Of a stretch of DNA of 64,000 bases, positions 43,327 to 52,414 are shown piece by piece. Positions within the stretch are counted from its first letter, which is position 1. Every line of letters starts with the position of its first letter. The position numbers and the translations under genes were made by a program. Origin of the DNA: JAJXWB01 sp965246795 (lineage in GTDB: Bacteria; Pseudomonadota; Alphaproteobacteria; Rhizobiales; Beijerinckiaceae). Below the pieces are notes generated by a model. It was not told the origin of the DNA. It searched no databases and worked only from the letters and a program-made list of their open reading frames with translations. The stretch is taken from the NCBI GenBank assembly GCA_965246795.1, contig CBDFFN010000021.1, forward strand, positions 62,001 to 126,000. The letters are read 5' to 3'.

Positions 43327-45411
43327 TTACCCCCGCAACCACACGGAATTGTCGTGGAACGCCGCGCCACCGAACGGCGCGCAAGCGTCGGCACCCGTCA
43401 GCACGTTTATGCCCTGCCCATCGACGAATGTGTGGTTCGGCCAAATGCCTTCGCAGATCAGCACGCCGCGTTTCACGCCGGCAAAAAGCTTCGCGTGCAG
43501 CCGCACCGTGCCGCGTGCATTGCCGAGCGTGACAAGTGCACCTTCGACAAAACCTGCGGCGGCCGCATCGTCGGGATGCACCATCACGGTCGGGCGCTGC
43601 TCCTTCGTGCGCGACGTTGGCGTCTCGGTAAAACTCGAGTTAAGAAAGTTGCGCGCCGGACTCGTTGCGAGCCGAAACGGATATTTGGCCGTCGCCTCTT
43701 CCGTGACGGCCCAATGATCGGGAAACGACGGCATGTCGGCAAACGCGCCGCGTGGACCGTCATGCGCCACCGGCACGGCGCTCCAGTCGACCTTGAAGCG
43801 GAACTTCTTGTCCGGCCAACGGAAACCGTTGAGATAATGCGCCTCCTCGAATGGCGGTTGCCGGTCGAGCCAGACCTTCTCGGAAAAGTCTTCGACGCTC
43901 TCGTCGTAGCCTGACTCACGCAGCGTCGAGGCGATGAGTTCGCGCGGCGTCTTTTGGAAGCCCGGATGTTCCGCGCCGACGCGTTGCGCGAGCGCGCAGA
44001 TCACTTCGTGGTTCGAGCGGCATTCGCCCGGCGGCTCGACAAGCTTCGGACCGAAGCCAAGATATTGGTGTCCGCCGCCAGCGTAGAAATCGTCGTGCTC
44101 GACGAACATCGTGGCAGGCAGCACGATGTCGGCGATCTTTGCCGTATCGGTCATGAACTGCTCGTGCACGACAACAAACAAGTCTTCGCGCGCGAAGCCG
44201 GCGCGCACCTTGTTCTGGTCGGGCGCGATACAGGCGGGATTGGTGTTCTGGATCAGCATAGCCTTCACGGGCGGGCCGCCCTTCAGCGCCTCGGCATCGC
44301 CGGTCAGGATCGCACCAATGCGCGACTGATCGAGCACCCGCACATTCCGATCGACTGCGTCGAGACCTTCGACGACACGCTGCTTCAGTCCGAAGATCGC
44401 GCCGTTGTTGTGAAATGCACCGCCACCCTCAAGTTGATAAGCGCCGGTGACGACGGCGATGCAGGACGCGGCATGCATGTTCACTGCACCGTTGCGGCTG
44501 CGTGAGAAGCCGTAACCCAGCCGGAAATATGTGCGCTTCCGCTCGCCCACGAGATGCGCGAACGCCTCGATCTCGGCAACAGTGAGCCCGGTGATTGCCG
44601 ACGCCCATTCCGGCGTTCGCGTCGAAAGATGCGCCTCGAATTCGTCCGGCGCATCAGCGTATTTCGCCATGTAGTCGCGGTCCGCCAGACCGTCGCGGAA
44701 AAGCACGTGCATCACGGCGCAGGCGAGCGCGCCGTCGGTGCCGGGCCGCAGGCAGAGCGCCATGTCGGCCTGCTCCATCGTCGCGTTGCGATAGACGTCG
44801 ACGACAACGATCTTCGCGCCGCGCTCTTTTCGCGCCGCGATCGCATGCATCATCACATTGACCTGCGTCGATACAGCGTTCGTGCCCCAGATGACGACGC
44901 AATCCGACAACCGCATCTCGCGCGGATCGGGCCCGGCGAGACGTCCGGTACCGGCGATGAAGCCGGGCCACGCCAGCGTGACGCAGATGGTCCCGTAAAA
45001 ACGCGAATACTTCTTCGCATGCGTGAGGCGATTGATGCCGTCGCGCATCACGCGACCCATCGTGCCGGCGTAATAGTAAGGCCACACGCTCTCAGCGCCG
45101 AATTCCCGCTCGGCTTCGTCGAATTTCTGCGCGATCGTATCGAGCGCCTCGTCCCACGAGATGCGCGCGAATTCGCCCGAACCTTTCGGCCCAACACGCT
45201 TCATCGGATAGAGAAGCCGGTCGGGATGATGCACACGCTCGGCGTAACGCGCGACCTTCGCGCAGACGACACCGGCGGTGTAGGTCTGCTTCTTCGAGCC
45301 ATGCACGCGGCCGATGCGGCCGTTCACGACCTCGATTTCGAGCGCGCAGACGGACGGGCAATCGTGCGGGCAGGTCGAACTGTGGCGGGCGACGGGAACG
45401 GGTGCGTTCAT
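43327..45411 (-). CDS. molybdopterin-dependent oxidoreductase with 4Fe-4S domain
   Basis: From ATG 45411 the protein is 694 residues. It has an N-terminal 4Fe-4S ligand set (C14, C18, C22, C50 in STCPHDCPSVC and GVVCAK), the molybdopterin core (GSGEFARISWDEALD; MRDGINRLTHAKKYSRF; TLAWPGFIAGTGRLAGPDPREM) and a C-terminal beta-barrel domain (VMVHPDDAAAAGFVEGALVTLGNARG). There is no twin-arginine signal, so it is cytoplasmic. It resembles formate dehydrogenase/biotin-sulfoxide-like members of the DMSO reductase family; the substrate is not evident. Confidence 0.88.
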   Translation of the reverse strand: MNAPVPVARHSSTCPHDCPSVCALEIEVVNGRIGRVHGSKKQTYTAGVVCAKVARYAERVHHPDRLLYPMKRVGPKGSGEFARISWDEALDTIAQKFDEAEREFGAESVWPYYYAGTMGRVMRDGINRLTHAKKYSRFYGTICVTLAWPGFIAGTGRLAGPDPREMRLSDCVVIWGTNAVSTQVNVMMHAIAARKERGAKIVVVDVYRNATMEQADMALCLRPGTDGALACAVMHVLFRDGLADRDYMAKYADAPDEFEAHLSTRTPEWASAITGLTVAEIEAFAHLVGERKRTYFRLGYGFSRSRNGAVNMHAASCIAVVTGAYQLEGGGAFHNNGAIFGLKQRVVEGLDAVDRNVRVLDQSRIGAILTGDAEALKGGPPVKAMLIQNTNPACIAPDQNKVRAGFAREDLFVVVHEQFMTDTAKIADIVLPATMFVEHDDFYAGGGHQYLGFGPKLVEPPGECRSNHEVICALAQRVGAEHPGFQKTPRELIASTLRESGYDESVEDFSEKVWLDRQPPFEEAHYLNGFRWPDKKFRFKVDWSAVPVAHDGPRGAFADMPSFPDHWAVTEEATAKYPFRLATSPARNFLNSSFTETPTSRTKEQRPTVMVHPDDAAAAGFVEGALVTLGNARGTVRLHAKLFAGVKRGVLICEGIWPNHTFVDGQGINVLTGADACAPFGGAAFHDNSVWLRG

Positions 45412-45502
45412 CCCAAGATCATGCGCTGCGCCCCCAACGAGTGCAATCTGCTGGCACAAGCTTTGCTGATCATTCGCTGGTCATTCGACGCGAGGATTGC
45501 GC

Positions 45503-45922
45503 ATGACGCCCGAGCAGATCGACGCCGTCACGGACACGTTCTCGAAAGTTGCGCCACATGCGCGCGACGCCGGTCTCGCTTTCTACGAAAAGCTCTTTGC
45601 CATCGACCCTTCGACTCGGCCACTGTTTGCCGACGATGTCGAGGAGCAAGCAAAGAAACTGATGCAGGTGCTGGCCTTTGCGGTCAGCAATCTCCGCGCG
45701 CCGGACACACTTATTCCTGCCGTGCGATCGCTTGGCGAACGGCATGCGGGCTACGGCGTGAAAGACGCGCATTACGGGTCTGTCGCGCAGGCGCTGCTTG
45801 CCACGCTTCAAGGCGCACTCGGCAAGGAATGGACTCCACAGGTCGAGGGTGCCTGGGTTGCCGCCTACACAGTGCTCGCAAACGAGATGAAGGACGCGCA
45901 GCATAAAATTGCCGCGACCTGA
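45503..45922 (+). CDS. single-domain globin
   Basis: This 139-residue protein has the globin fold of flavohaemoglobin/Vitreoscilla type: LAFYEKLFAIDPSTRPLF, the proximal His in LGERHAGYGVKDAHYGSV, and the closing WVAAYTVLANEMK. There is no reductase domain, so electrons must come from another protein. Likely roles are oxygen or nitric oxide binding. ATG 45503 has GAGG about 7 bases upstream; TTG at 45497 is an alternative. Confidence 0.9.
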   Translation: MTPEQIDAVTDTFSKVAPHARDAGLAFYEKLFAIDPSTRPLFADDVEEQAKKLMQVLAFAVSNLRAPDTLIPAVRSLGERHAGYGVKDAHYGSVAQALLATLQGALGKEWTPQVEGAWVAAYTVLANEMKDAQHKIAAT

Positions 45923-46003
45923 GCGCTCGCACTCGAAGCGACTGAGCACTACATCTCCCGCCTCTGTCCGGCTAAGACCGGCACATCGACACGGGACATT
46001 CAG

Positions 46004-46768
46004 ATGCAACGCTTCGTAGGCAAGACGATCATCGTTACGGGGGCAGGATCCGGGATCGGAGCGGCGACCGCAGCGCGCTTCGCGTCCGAGGGTGCCAACG
46101 TGGTGCTCGCTGGCCGCCGCAAGGATGCGTTGGAAAAGATCGCGAAAGACCTCGAACCCACACGTACCCTTGTCCAGTCCACCGACGTGTCGGACCAATC
46201 TTCGGTCGAGGCGCTCGTCGCCGCCACGATGGCGCGTTTCGGCGCGCTTGATACGCTCGTGAATAATGCCGGTGTCGCCGTGATGGGCTCTTTCATCAAA
46301 GGCACGATCGAAGACTGGCGAAAGGTCATGAGCATCAACGTCGACGGCGTGTTCCATTGCAGCCGCGCCGCGATCCCGCACTTGCTGAAGACGAAGGGCT
46401 CGATCGTGAACGTGTCCAGCGTGTCCGGATTGGGCGGTGACTGGGGCCTGGCGTTCTACAATGCCTCGAAAGGCGCCGTAACGAACCTCACGCGCGCGAT
46501 GGCGATGGAATTCGGCAGCCAGGGTGTGCGCATCAACGCGGTCAATCCGTCACTCACGATCACCGACATGACGAGCGGAATTGGAAAGAACGAGGCCACG
46601 ATGGCGAAATTCGCGGAGCGCATCCCGCTCGGTCGCGGTGCCCGGCCGGACGAAGTCGCCGCAGTCATCGCGTTTCTGGCGAGCGACGACGCGAGCTTCG
46701 TCAATGGCGTGAATCTGCCGGTCGACGGTGGTGTCAACGCGTCGAACGGACAGCCGAAGATCGGTTAA
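46004..46768 (+). CDS. SDR family oxidoreductase
   Basis: This 254-residue short-chain dehydrogenase/reductase has the TGAGSGIG nucleotide-binding motif (residues 13-20), NNAGVAV, the catalytic Ser in SSVSGLGGDWG and the Tyr/Lys pair in FYNASKGA. A LPVDGGVNASNG end is also typical. It is NAD(P)-dependent, of the FabG-like classical group; substrate unknown. It converges on the caspase-like gene with 19 bases between stops. Confidence 0.92.
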   Translation: MQRFVGKTIIVTGAGSGIGAATAARFASEGANVVLAGRRKDALEKIAKDLEPTRTLVQSTDVSDQSSVEALVAATMARFGALDTLVNNAGVAVMGSFIKGTIEDWRKVMSINVDGVFHCSRAAIPHLLKTKGSIVNVSSVSGLGGDWGLAFYNASKGAVTNLTRAMAMEFGSQGVRINAVNPSLTITDMTSGIGKNEATMAKFAERIPLGRGARPDEVAAVIAFLASDDASFVNGVNLPVDGGVNASNGQPKIG

Positions 46769-46787
46769 CTGCCGCGCTTCATCGCGC

Positions 46788-48764
46788 TCACTCGCAGTAG
46801 GAACGGCCGCTGAAGGCGAAGCAGCGGCCGCCACCACCGCCTCCACCGGAGGGGGCGGCGCGCGGCGCGCGCGGGGCGACTTCCGCGACAGGCTTCGGCC
46901 GCGCGACGACTTTTTCGCGCACGGGCTTGGGTGGCGCTGCAACCTTCGGCGCGCGCTTCGGCACCTCTTTCGCGACACAGTCGCCGTCTTCGTCGAGAAC
47001 TTTGCCCTTCGCGCAGGTCTTGCGCACGCACTGGCCGCCACGCTCTTCTTCGCGCGGGCCACAGGCAAGTGCGCAAACCTTTCCGACCTTCGCCCGAACG
47101 ATGTCGAGCGCTGTCGTGCTTGCGACCGCAGAATCGAGCGTCATCTTTTCGCGCTTGGCGAAATCTTCCACCGCGCGTTTGGCATCTGGCGACCACTCGT
47201 CACCGATCGTCGCGCTGAAGCAACCGACCCGACGCAATTCCGTCTGCAACTGCCGTGAGACGGACAGGGTCGGCTCCGGCGTCGCGGTCTGCGACTGTAG
47301 TGCCGCGATTTTCGTACGTGCCTCGTCTGCTTTTGCCTGTTCCGCGGCCTTCTTCTCCGCCGCGATACGAGTGTCGTCCGCAGCCTTTTTCTCGGCGGCG
47401 AGACGGGCATCTTCGGCGACCTGCAGACCACGCGCGCGCTTTGCGTCCTCGTCCGCTTTCACGCGTGCGAGCCGGTCCGCGGTCGCGGCGTCCGCCGCGC
47501 GTTTGGCTTCGTCGATTTTAGTCTGTTCGGCCGCTTTCTTCTCGGCGGCAAGACGGGCGTCTTCCGCGGCTTTTGTTTCGCGCGCCAGCTTCTCGGCCGC
47601 GGCGCGTTCCATCGCCTGGCGCTGACGCTCGGCCGCATCCGTTCTGGCTTGTTCGGCGGCTTTCAATTGTTCCGCCGCGATCCGCGCGGCCTCGGCAGCC
47701 TTTGCCTCACGCGCTGCGCGCGCCTGTTCCTCGGCCCGCGCATTTTCCGAAGCAAGACGCGCCCGCTCGGCTTCCGTCGCACGGGCCTTCTCGGCCGCAA
47801 CCTGACGCTGCTCCTCGGCATCGATTTTAGAGAGCTGCCCACGGGCGAGATTTGCGTAAAAGCCTGTCGGATATTGCTGCAGGAAGAAGGTCCAGCCCTC
47901 CTTCGTGCCGAGTTGCTGCGTGAACTCGTAATCACGCCGCATGTCGGCTTGCGTGTCGATGGGGGCAGGCTGCGCAACCGGCTTCGGCGCCGGGAGCGGC
48001 GGCACGAGCGACACGTCCTTGCCGCCGAGCGAGGCAGACAAGAACGGCTCCTGCCGGTCGCCCGTGTCGGACATGACTTCGTCGCGGATGATCCCGAACG
48101 CCCTTCGCAAATCGAGACCCGGCGTCGTGAGATGTTTCAGCAAAGCAGTCGTGTAAGGGCTGTTGTTGCCCGATCCGCCATCCTGCGCCGTGGACCCGCT
48201 TTTCGCAGCAAAGGCAATCAGGGTGTTCGGCTTCGTCGGTTCGACCGCCGCGAGACCCCGTCCGATCGAGCGCGTGCTCGCATAGGTGCGGTTCATACGG
48301 CGGGCGAACGGATTGTCCCGGCACGCATCGAGGATGACCAGACGAAGCTGTTTCGCCGGCTCGACCGTCTGGAGCAGTCGGTCGAGCGCGATCGCCTCGT
48401 CCTGGGCATCTCGGTCGCGCTCCAGAACGGCATCGACCGGGATTAGATAGTTCGAGCCTTCGACCTCGATCCCGTGTCCCGCGAAGTAAAGGACTGCGAT
48501 ATCGGCGTCTCTCGCCTTGTCGTAGAAATCCCTGAGGACTCGCCGTGTTTCGACGAAGCCGAGATCGCGACGCGACTCGACGAGGTCGAACTTCGCATCC
48601 TGAAAGAGCTTGGTGATCGCCGACGCGTCGCGGCTCGGGTTATCGAGGCGCGGGACGTTCTGGTAGGCGGAATTGCCGATGATGAGCGCTACGCGCTTCT
48701 CGGCATAGGCCGGCCCGGCGACGAGCGCCATAATCATTGCCAGGGCTGCGACCAGCCAGCGCAT
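46788..48764 (-). CDS. secreted caspase-like (peptidase C14) protein with long coiled-coil
   Basis: From ATG 48764 (GGGGA upstream) this is 658 residues. A signal peptide ends near AYAEKR. A caspase-fold domain (about 24-260) has catalytic His97 in VLYFAGHGIEV and Cys148 in VILDACRDNPFARRM. Then a long Ala/Glu/Lys-rich coiled coil of about 230 residues (AEQLKAAEQARTDAAERQRQ and many similar) follows, and a Cys-bearing tail with a peptidoglycan-binding-like stretch (LQTELRRVGCFSATIGDEWS). It ends in a GGGGGGG linker and CFAFSGRSYCE. Caspase-like proteins cleave after Asp/Arg/Lys; the target is unknown. Start 48809 is less likely. Confidence 0.85.
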   Translation of the reverse strand: MRWLVAALAMIMALVAGPAYAEKRVALIIGNSAYQNVPRLDNPSRDASAITKLFQDAKFDLVESRRDLGFVETRRVLRDFYDKARDADIAVLYFAGHGIEVEGSNYLIPVDAVLERDRDAQDEAIALDRLLQTVEPAKQLRLVILDACRDNPFARRMNRTYASTRSIGRGLAAVEPTKPNTLIAFAAKSGSTAQDGGSGNNSPYTTALLKHLTTPGLDLRRAFGIIRDEVMSDTGDRQEPFLSASLGGKDVSLVPPLPAPKPVAQPAPIDTQADMRRDYEFTQQLGTKEGWTFFLQQYPTGFYANLARGQLSKIDAEEQRQVAAEKARATEAERARLASENARAEEQARAAREAKAAEAARIAAEQLKAAEQARTDAAERQRQAMERAAAEKLARETKAAEDARLAAEKKAAEQTKIDEAKRAADAATADRLARVKADEDAKRARGLQVAEDARLAAEKKAADDTRIAAEKKAAEQAKADEARTKIAALQSQTATPEPTLSVSRQLQTELRRVGCFSATIGDEWSPDAKRAVEDFAKREKMTLDSAVASTTALDIVRAKVGKVCALACGPREEERGGQCVRKTCAKGKVLDEDGDCVAKEVPKRAPKVAAPPKPVREKVVARPKPVAEVAPRAPRAAPSGGGGGGGRCFAFSGRSYCE

Positions 48765-48850
48765 GTCCCCTTCCCGCTCCAGACGCCGAGCAACCTTACA
48801 CAACAGCACCCGTCGGGACCAGTCGCCGAAACGTCACAAGGTCGTGCTGT

Positions 48851-49522
48851 TCACGCGACCGTCGGCGCGCCGGCCTGTTTCATGGGATCGGCCTTCGCAA
48901 AGGCGTCCATCTCCTCGCAGGCGGCAATGATCCGGTCGACCGTCGGCACACCGTCGATCTTGATGCCGAAGACCCTGACGATGACGACGATACTAGCCAA
49001 GCACACGTCGGCCATCGTGACGGCGTCGCCGTGCGAGAACCTGCCGGTCTTGCCGTCCGAGACGAGCCGTTGCTCGTAGGCCTGCAGGCCAGTCGTCAGC
49101 CAGTGCATCTGCCACGCCTTGAAGGTGGCCGGGTCGAAGCCGGCATTTGCCGTCAGGTATTTCTTCACGCGAGGCGTGATGAAGGGGTGCGTGTCCGACG
49201 CAAGCATTCCGGCGAGCGCCCGGATGCGCGCGCGATCATGCGGGGTCCCCGGCAGAAGCGATGGTGTCGGCGCGATATCTTCCAAGAATTCGAGGATCGC
49301 GAGCGATTGCGTGAGAGGTGTCTTATCGCCTTCACGATCAATGAGCGCAGGCAGTCCGCCCATCGGGTTCACGCGCAGGAATTCTTCGCTGCGATTCTCG
49401 CCGGCGTCGACATCGATATTGTGCTCTTCCGCGACGAGGCCCTTAAGGTTCAGGGCCACCCGCACCCGGTAGGTCGCGGATGTACGCCAGAACGAGAAAA
49501 GCTCGAAGCGGGGAATGCTCAT
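48851..49522 (-). CDS. glutathione S-transferase (zeta/MaiA-like)
   Basis: This 223-residue protein has an N-terminal thioredoxin-fold domain. The SxxxC-like motif is LFSFWRTSATYRVRVALNLKGL, where the zeta-class S-S/T-C is replaced by R-T-S-A-T. The FLRVNPMGGLPALID stretch and the helical C-terminal domain with DAVTMADVCLASIVVI follow. It resembles maleylacetoacetate isomerase, which needs glutathione; activity is inferred. Its ATG overlaps the ndk stop by one base (TGATG), so it is in one operon with ndk. Confidence 0.85.
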   Translation of the reverse strand: MSIPRFELFSFWRTSATYRVRVALNLKGLVAEEHNIDVDAGENRSEEFLRVNPMGGLPALIDREGDKTPLTQSLAILEFLEDIAPTPSLLPGTPHDRARIRALAGMLASDTHPFITPRVKKYLTANAGFDPATFKAWQMHWLTTGLQAYEQRLVSDGKTGRFSHGDAVTMADVCLASIVVIVRVFGIKIDGVPTVDRIIAACEEMDAFAKADPMKQAGAPTVA

Positions 49523-49944
49523 CAGCCGACGATTTCGGCGTCGGTGAAGAACTGCTTGATCTCGACGGCGGCCGTTTCGGGCGCATCCGAGCCGTGAACA
49601 GAATTCTCGCCCATCGACTTCGCATGTTCCTTGCGGATCGTGCCGGCGTCGGCCTTCTCGGGGTTCGTCGCGCCCATAACGTCGCGATAGCGCTTGATGG
49701 CGTTGTCGCCTTCCAGCACCTGCACCACGACGGGGCCGGACGTCATCATCTCGACGAGCTCACCGTAGAACGGCCGCTCCTTGTGGACCTCGTAGAACGT
49801 CTCGGCTTGCGACTTCGTCATCTTCACGCGCTTTTGCGCAACGATGCGAAGACCTGCTTTTTCGATCAGAGCGTTGATCGCGCCGGTGATGTTCCGCGCC
49901 GTCGCGTCGGGCTTGAGAATGGAGAAGGTGCGCTCGGTCGCCAT
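49522..49944 (-). CDS. ndk: nucleoside diphosphate kinase
   Basis: This 140-residue enzyme transfers phosphate from ATP to NDPs through a His intermediate. The active-site His is in SMGENSVHGSDAPETAAVEI, and TFSILKPDATARN and GPVVVQVLEGDNAI are as in all Ndk. Its stop overlaps the GST start. The REP pair lies 82 bases upstream of its start. Confidence 0.97.
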   Translation of the reverse strand: MATERTFSILKPDATARNITGAINALIEKAGLRIVAQKRVKMTKSQAETFYEVHKERPFYGELVEMMTSGPVVVQVLEGDNAIKRYRDVMGATNPEKADAGTIRKEHAKSMGENSVHGSDAPETAAVEIKQFFTDAEIVG

Positions 49945-50026
49945 TGATGTTCTTACGTCCCGTGAAAAAAGTTGCGTTTCTATAGCGGCGCTCTGCGTAA
50001 AAGAAAACGTCGCCGAAAAAGACGAA

Positions 50027-50091
50027 GGACCGCGAGCCTCCCGGCTCGCAGCCCTTTAGTCTTGTTACGCGAGCCCGGAGGCTCGCGGTCC
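50027..50091. repeat. head-to-head pair of REP-like palindromes
   Basis: The first unit is GGACCGCGAGCC-TCCC-GGCTCGC (50027-50049...), the second GCGAGCC-CGGA-GGCTCGCGGTCC (50069-50091). They face each other with 19 bases between, just past the katG stop. Orientation and spacing copy the pair at 43262. Confidence 0.88.
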
Positions 50092-50094
50092 CAA

Positions 50095-52302
50095 TTACTC
50101 CGCCGCCTGCAGATACGGCGTCGCCGGCTGGGCCGAGACATCGAAACGGTCGAGGTTCATCACCTTCGCCCAGGCCGCAACGAAGTCATTCGCGAATTTC
50201 TCCTTCGAGTCCGCGCACGCATAGACTTCGGCAAGCGCACGCAGGAGCGAATGCGAGCCGAAGATCAGATCGACGCGCGTGCCGGTCCATTTGATCGCAT
50301 TCGTTTTACGATCACGGCCTTCGTACACGCCGTCCTCGCCGGCCTTCGGCGCCCACTGCGTCGCCATATCCAGCAGGTTGACGAAGAAGTCGTTCGTCAG
50401 CTTGCCCGGCTTCGCGGTCAAAACGCCATGTTTCGCATCACCGGCATTCGCGCCGAGTACGCGAAGGCCGCCGATCAGCACAGTCATTTCCGGCGCAGTA
50501 AGCTTCAGCAGCTGCGCACGATCGACCATCGCCTCTTCGGGCGCCATGAACTGGCGTCCGCCGAGGTAATTGCGGAACGCATCGGCCCGCGGCTCGAGCG
50601 GCGCGAAGGACTGCGCATCGGTCTGCTCGGGCGTGGCGTCCATGCGACCCGGCGTGAACGGCACGGTCACCGTGACGCCGGCGTCCTTTGCCGCCTTCTC
50701 GATCGCCGCACCTCCGCCGAGAACGATGAGGTCGGCAAGCGAGACCTTTTTGCCGGACTCTTTCTGGATCGCTTCGAGCTTTGAAAGCACGCTGGCCAAC
50801 TGCGCCGGATCATTGATCGTCCAATCCTTTTGCGGCGCGAGCCGGATGCGCGCGCCATTGGCGCCGCCGCGCTTGTCGGAACGGCGGAACGTCGAGGCAG
50901 AACCCCACGCGGCCGAAACAAGCTGCGAAACCGTCAGTCCCGAGCCAAGAATTTTTGCCTTAAGATCGGCGATGTCCTTCGCGCCAAGCGGCGGGTTGCT
51001 GTTGGCCGGGATCGGGTCCTGCCAGATCAGCACTTCTTTCGGCACAAGCTTGCCCCGATAGCGGACGCGCGGACCCATGTCGCGATGCGTGAGCTTGAAC
51101 CAGGCGCGCGCGAACGCGTCGGCGAACACGGCCGGATTCTCGTGGAAACGCCGCGAGATTTTTTCGTAGGCCGGGTCGAAAAGCAACGCAAGGTCGGACG
51201 TCAGCATGGTCGGCACATGCTTCTTCTGGGGATCGTGCGCGTCGGGGATCGTGGCTTCCGCACCCTTCGCCTTCCACTGCTTCGCACCGGCGGGGCTGTG
51301 CGTCAGTTCCCATTCAAAGCCGAAAAGATTGTCGAAATAGAAGTTGCTCCACTTCGTCGGCGTCTGCGACCACGTGACTTCCGGACCACCCGTAATGGCA
51401 TCCGCGCCAAAACCCGTGCCGTGCCGGCTCTTCCAGCCAAGGCCCTGGTCCTCGATCTCGCCGCCTTCCGGCTCCGCTCCGATCAGCGACGGATCACCCG
51501 CGCCATGCGTCTTGCCGAACGTGTGGCCGCCGGCGATCAGCGCGACGGTCTCTTCGTCGTTCATCGCCATGCGGGAAAAGGTCTCGCGGATGTCACGCGC
51601 CGACGCGACCGGATCGGGATTACCGTTCGGGCCTTCCGGATTGACGTAGATGAGACCCATCTGCACAGCGCCGAGTGGCTCCGACAGTTCACGCTCGCCG
51701 CTGTAGCGCTCGTCGCCAAGCCACGTGCCTTCCGGCCCCCAGAACAACTCCTCGGGCTCCCATGTGTCGGCACGGCCACCCGCGAATCCGAATGTCTTGA
51801 AGCCCATCGATTCGAGCGCGACATTGCCGCTGAGGACGAAGAGATCCGCCCATGAAAGCTTGCTGCCGTATTTCTGCTTGATCGGCCACAGCAGGCGGCG
51901 CGCCTTGTCGAGGTTGGCGTTATCCGGCCACGAGTTCAGCGGCGCGAAACGCTGCTGGCCGCCGCCGGCGCCGCCGCGACCATCGGTGGTGCGATAGGTG
52001 CCGGCGCTGTGCCATGCGAGGCGAATGAAAAGACCGCCGTAATGGCCGAAGTCTGCTGGCCACCAATCCTGCGAATTCGTCATCAGCGCATGCAGATCTT
52101 TCACCACGGCATCGAGGTCGAGCGTCTCGAATTCCTTCGCGTAGTCGAAGGACTCGTCCATCGGATCGGACATCGAGGAATTGCGATGGAGCATGTCGAT
52201 GTTGAGCGCGTTCGGCCACCACTCACGGTTGCTGTGACCGCGTGATCCGCCACCCGTGAACGGGCATCCGCCCGCGCTCTTGTCGTCGACCTTCGCATCC
52301 AT
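50095..52302 (-). CDS. katG: catalase-peroxidase
   Basis: This 735-residue bifunctional haem enzyme removes H2O2. The distal Arg94-Trp97-His98 are in LFIRLAWHSAG, the proximal His260 in LIAGGHTFGKTHGAGD. The Trp97-Tyr219-Met245 cross-link residues occur at the spacing of the M. tuberculosis enzyme (107-229-255). A second peroxidase-like domain follows. It is divergent from oxyR across 112 bases, the classic target arrangement. Confidence 0.97.
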   Translation of the reverse strand: MDAKVDDKSAGGCPFTGGGSRGHSNREWWPNALNIDMLHRNSSMSDPMDESFDYAKEFETLDLDAVVKDLHALMTNSQDWWPADFGHYGGLFIRLAWHSAGTYRTTDGRGGAGGGQQRFAPLNSWPDNANLDKARRLLWPIKQKYGSKLSWADLFVLSGNVALESMGFKTFGFAGGRADTWEPEELFWGPEGTWLGDERYSGERELSEPLGAVQMGLIYVNPEGPNGNPDPVASARDIRETFSRMAMNDEETVALIAGGHTFGKTHGAGDPSLIGAEPEGGEIEDQGLGWKSRHGTGFGADAITGGPEVTWSQTPTKWSNFYFDNLFGFEWELTHSPAGAKQWKAKGAEATIPDAHDPQKKHVPTMLTSDLALLFDPAYEKISRRFHENPAVFADAFARAWFKLTHRDMGPRVRYRGKLVPKEVLIWQDPIPANSNPPLGAKDIADLKAKILGSGLTVSQLVSAAWGSASTFRRSDKRGGANGARIRLAPQKDWTINDPAQLASVLSKLEAIQKESGKKVSLADLIVLGGGAAIEKAAKDAGVTVTVPFTPGRMDATPEQTDAQSFAPLEPRADAFRNYLGGRQFMAPEEAMVDRAQLLKLTAPEMTVLIGGLRVLGANAGDAKHGVLTAKPGKLTNDFFVNLLDMATQWAPKAGEDGVYEGRDRKTNAIKWTGTRVDLIFGSHSLLRALAEVYACADSKEKFANDFVAAWAKVMNLDRFDVSAQPATPYLQAAE

Positions 52303-52414
52303 TTCGCTCTCTCCGGATTCGTGTTGGCTTGCTGGAACACTACCAAACTGGTCAATCGGCGCTAATCGCTATTTCCAGCCGTGACAATCGGCTGCGCCAA
52401 TCGTACGAGAGCGC
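52303..52414. promoter_or_regulatory. katG-oxyR divergent control region
   Basis: This 112-base gap separates the katG and oxyR starts. The sequence CAATCGGC occurs twice (52353-52360 and 52385-52392), 32 bases apart, about three helical turns. Between the copies lies GCTAATCGCTAT. The spacing would suit tetrameric OxyR binding, but the motif does not clearly match the E. coli ATAG-N7-CTAT site. Confidence 0.4.
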
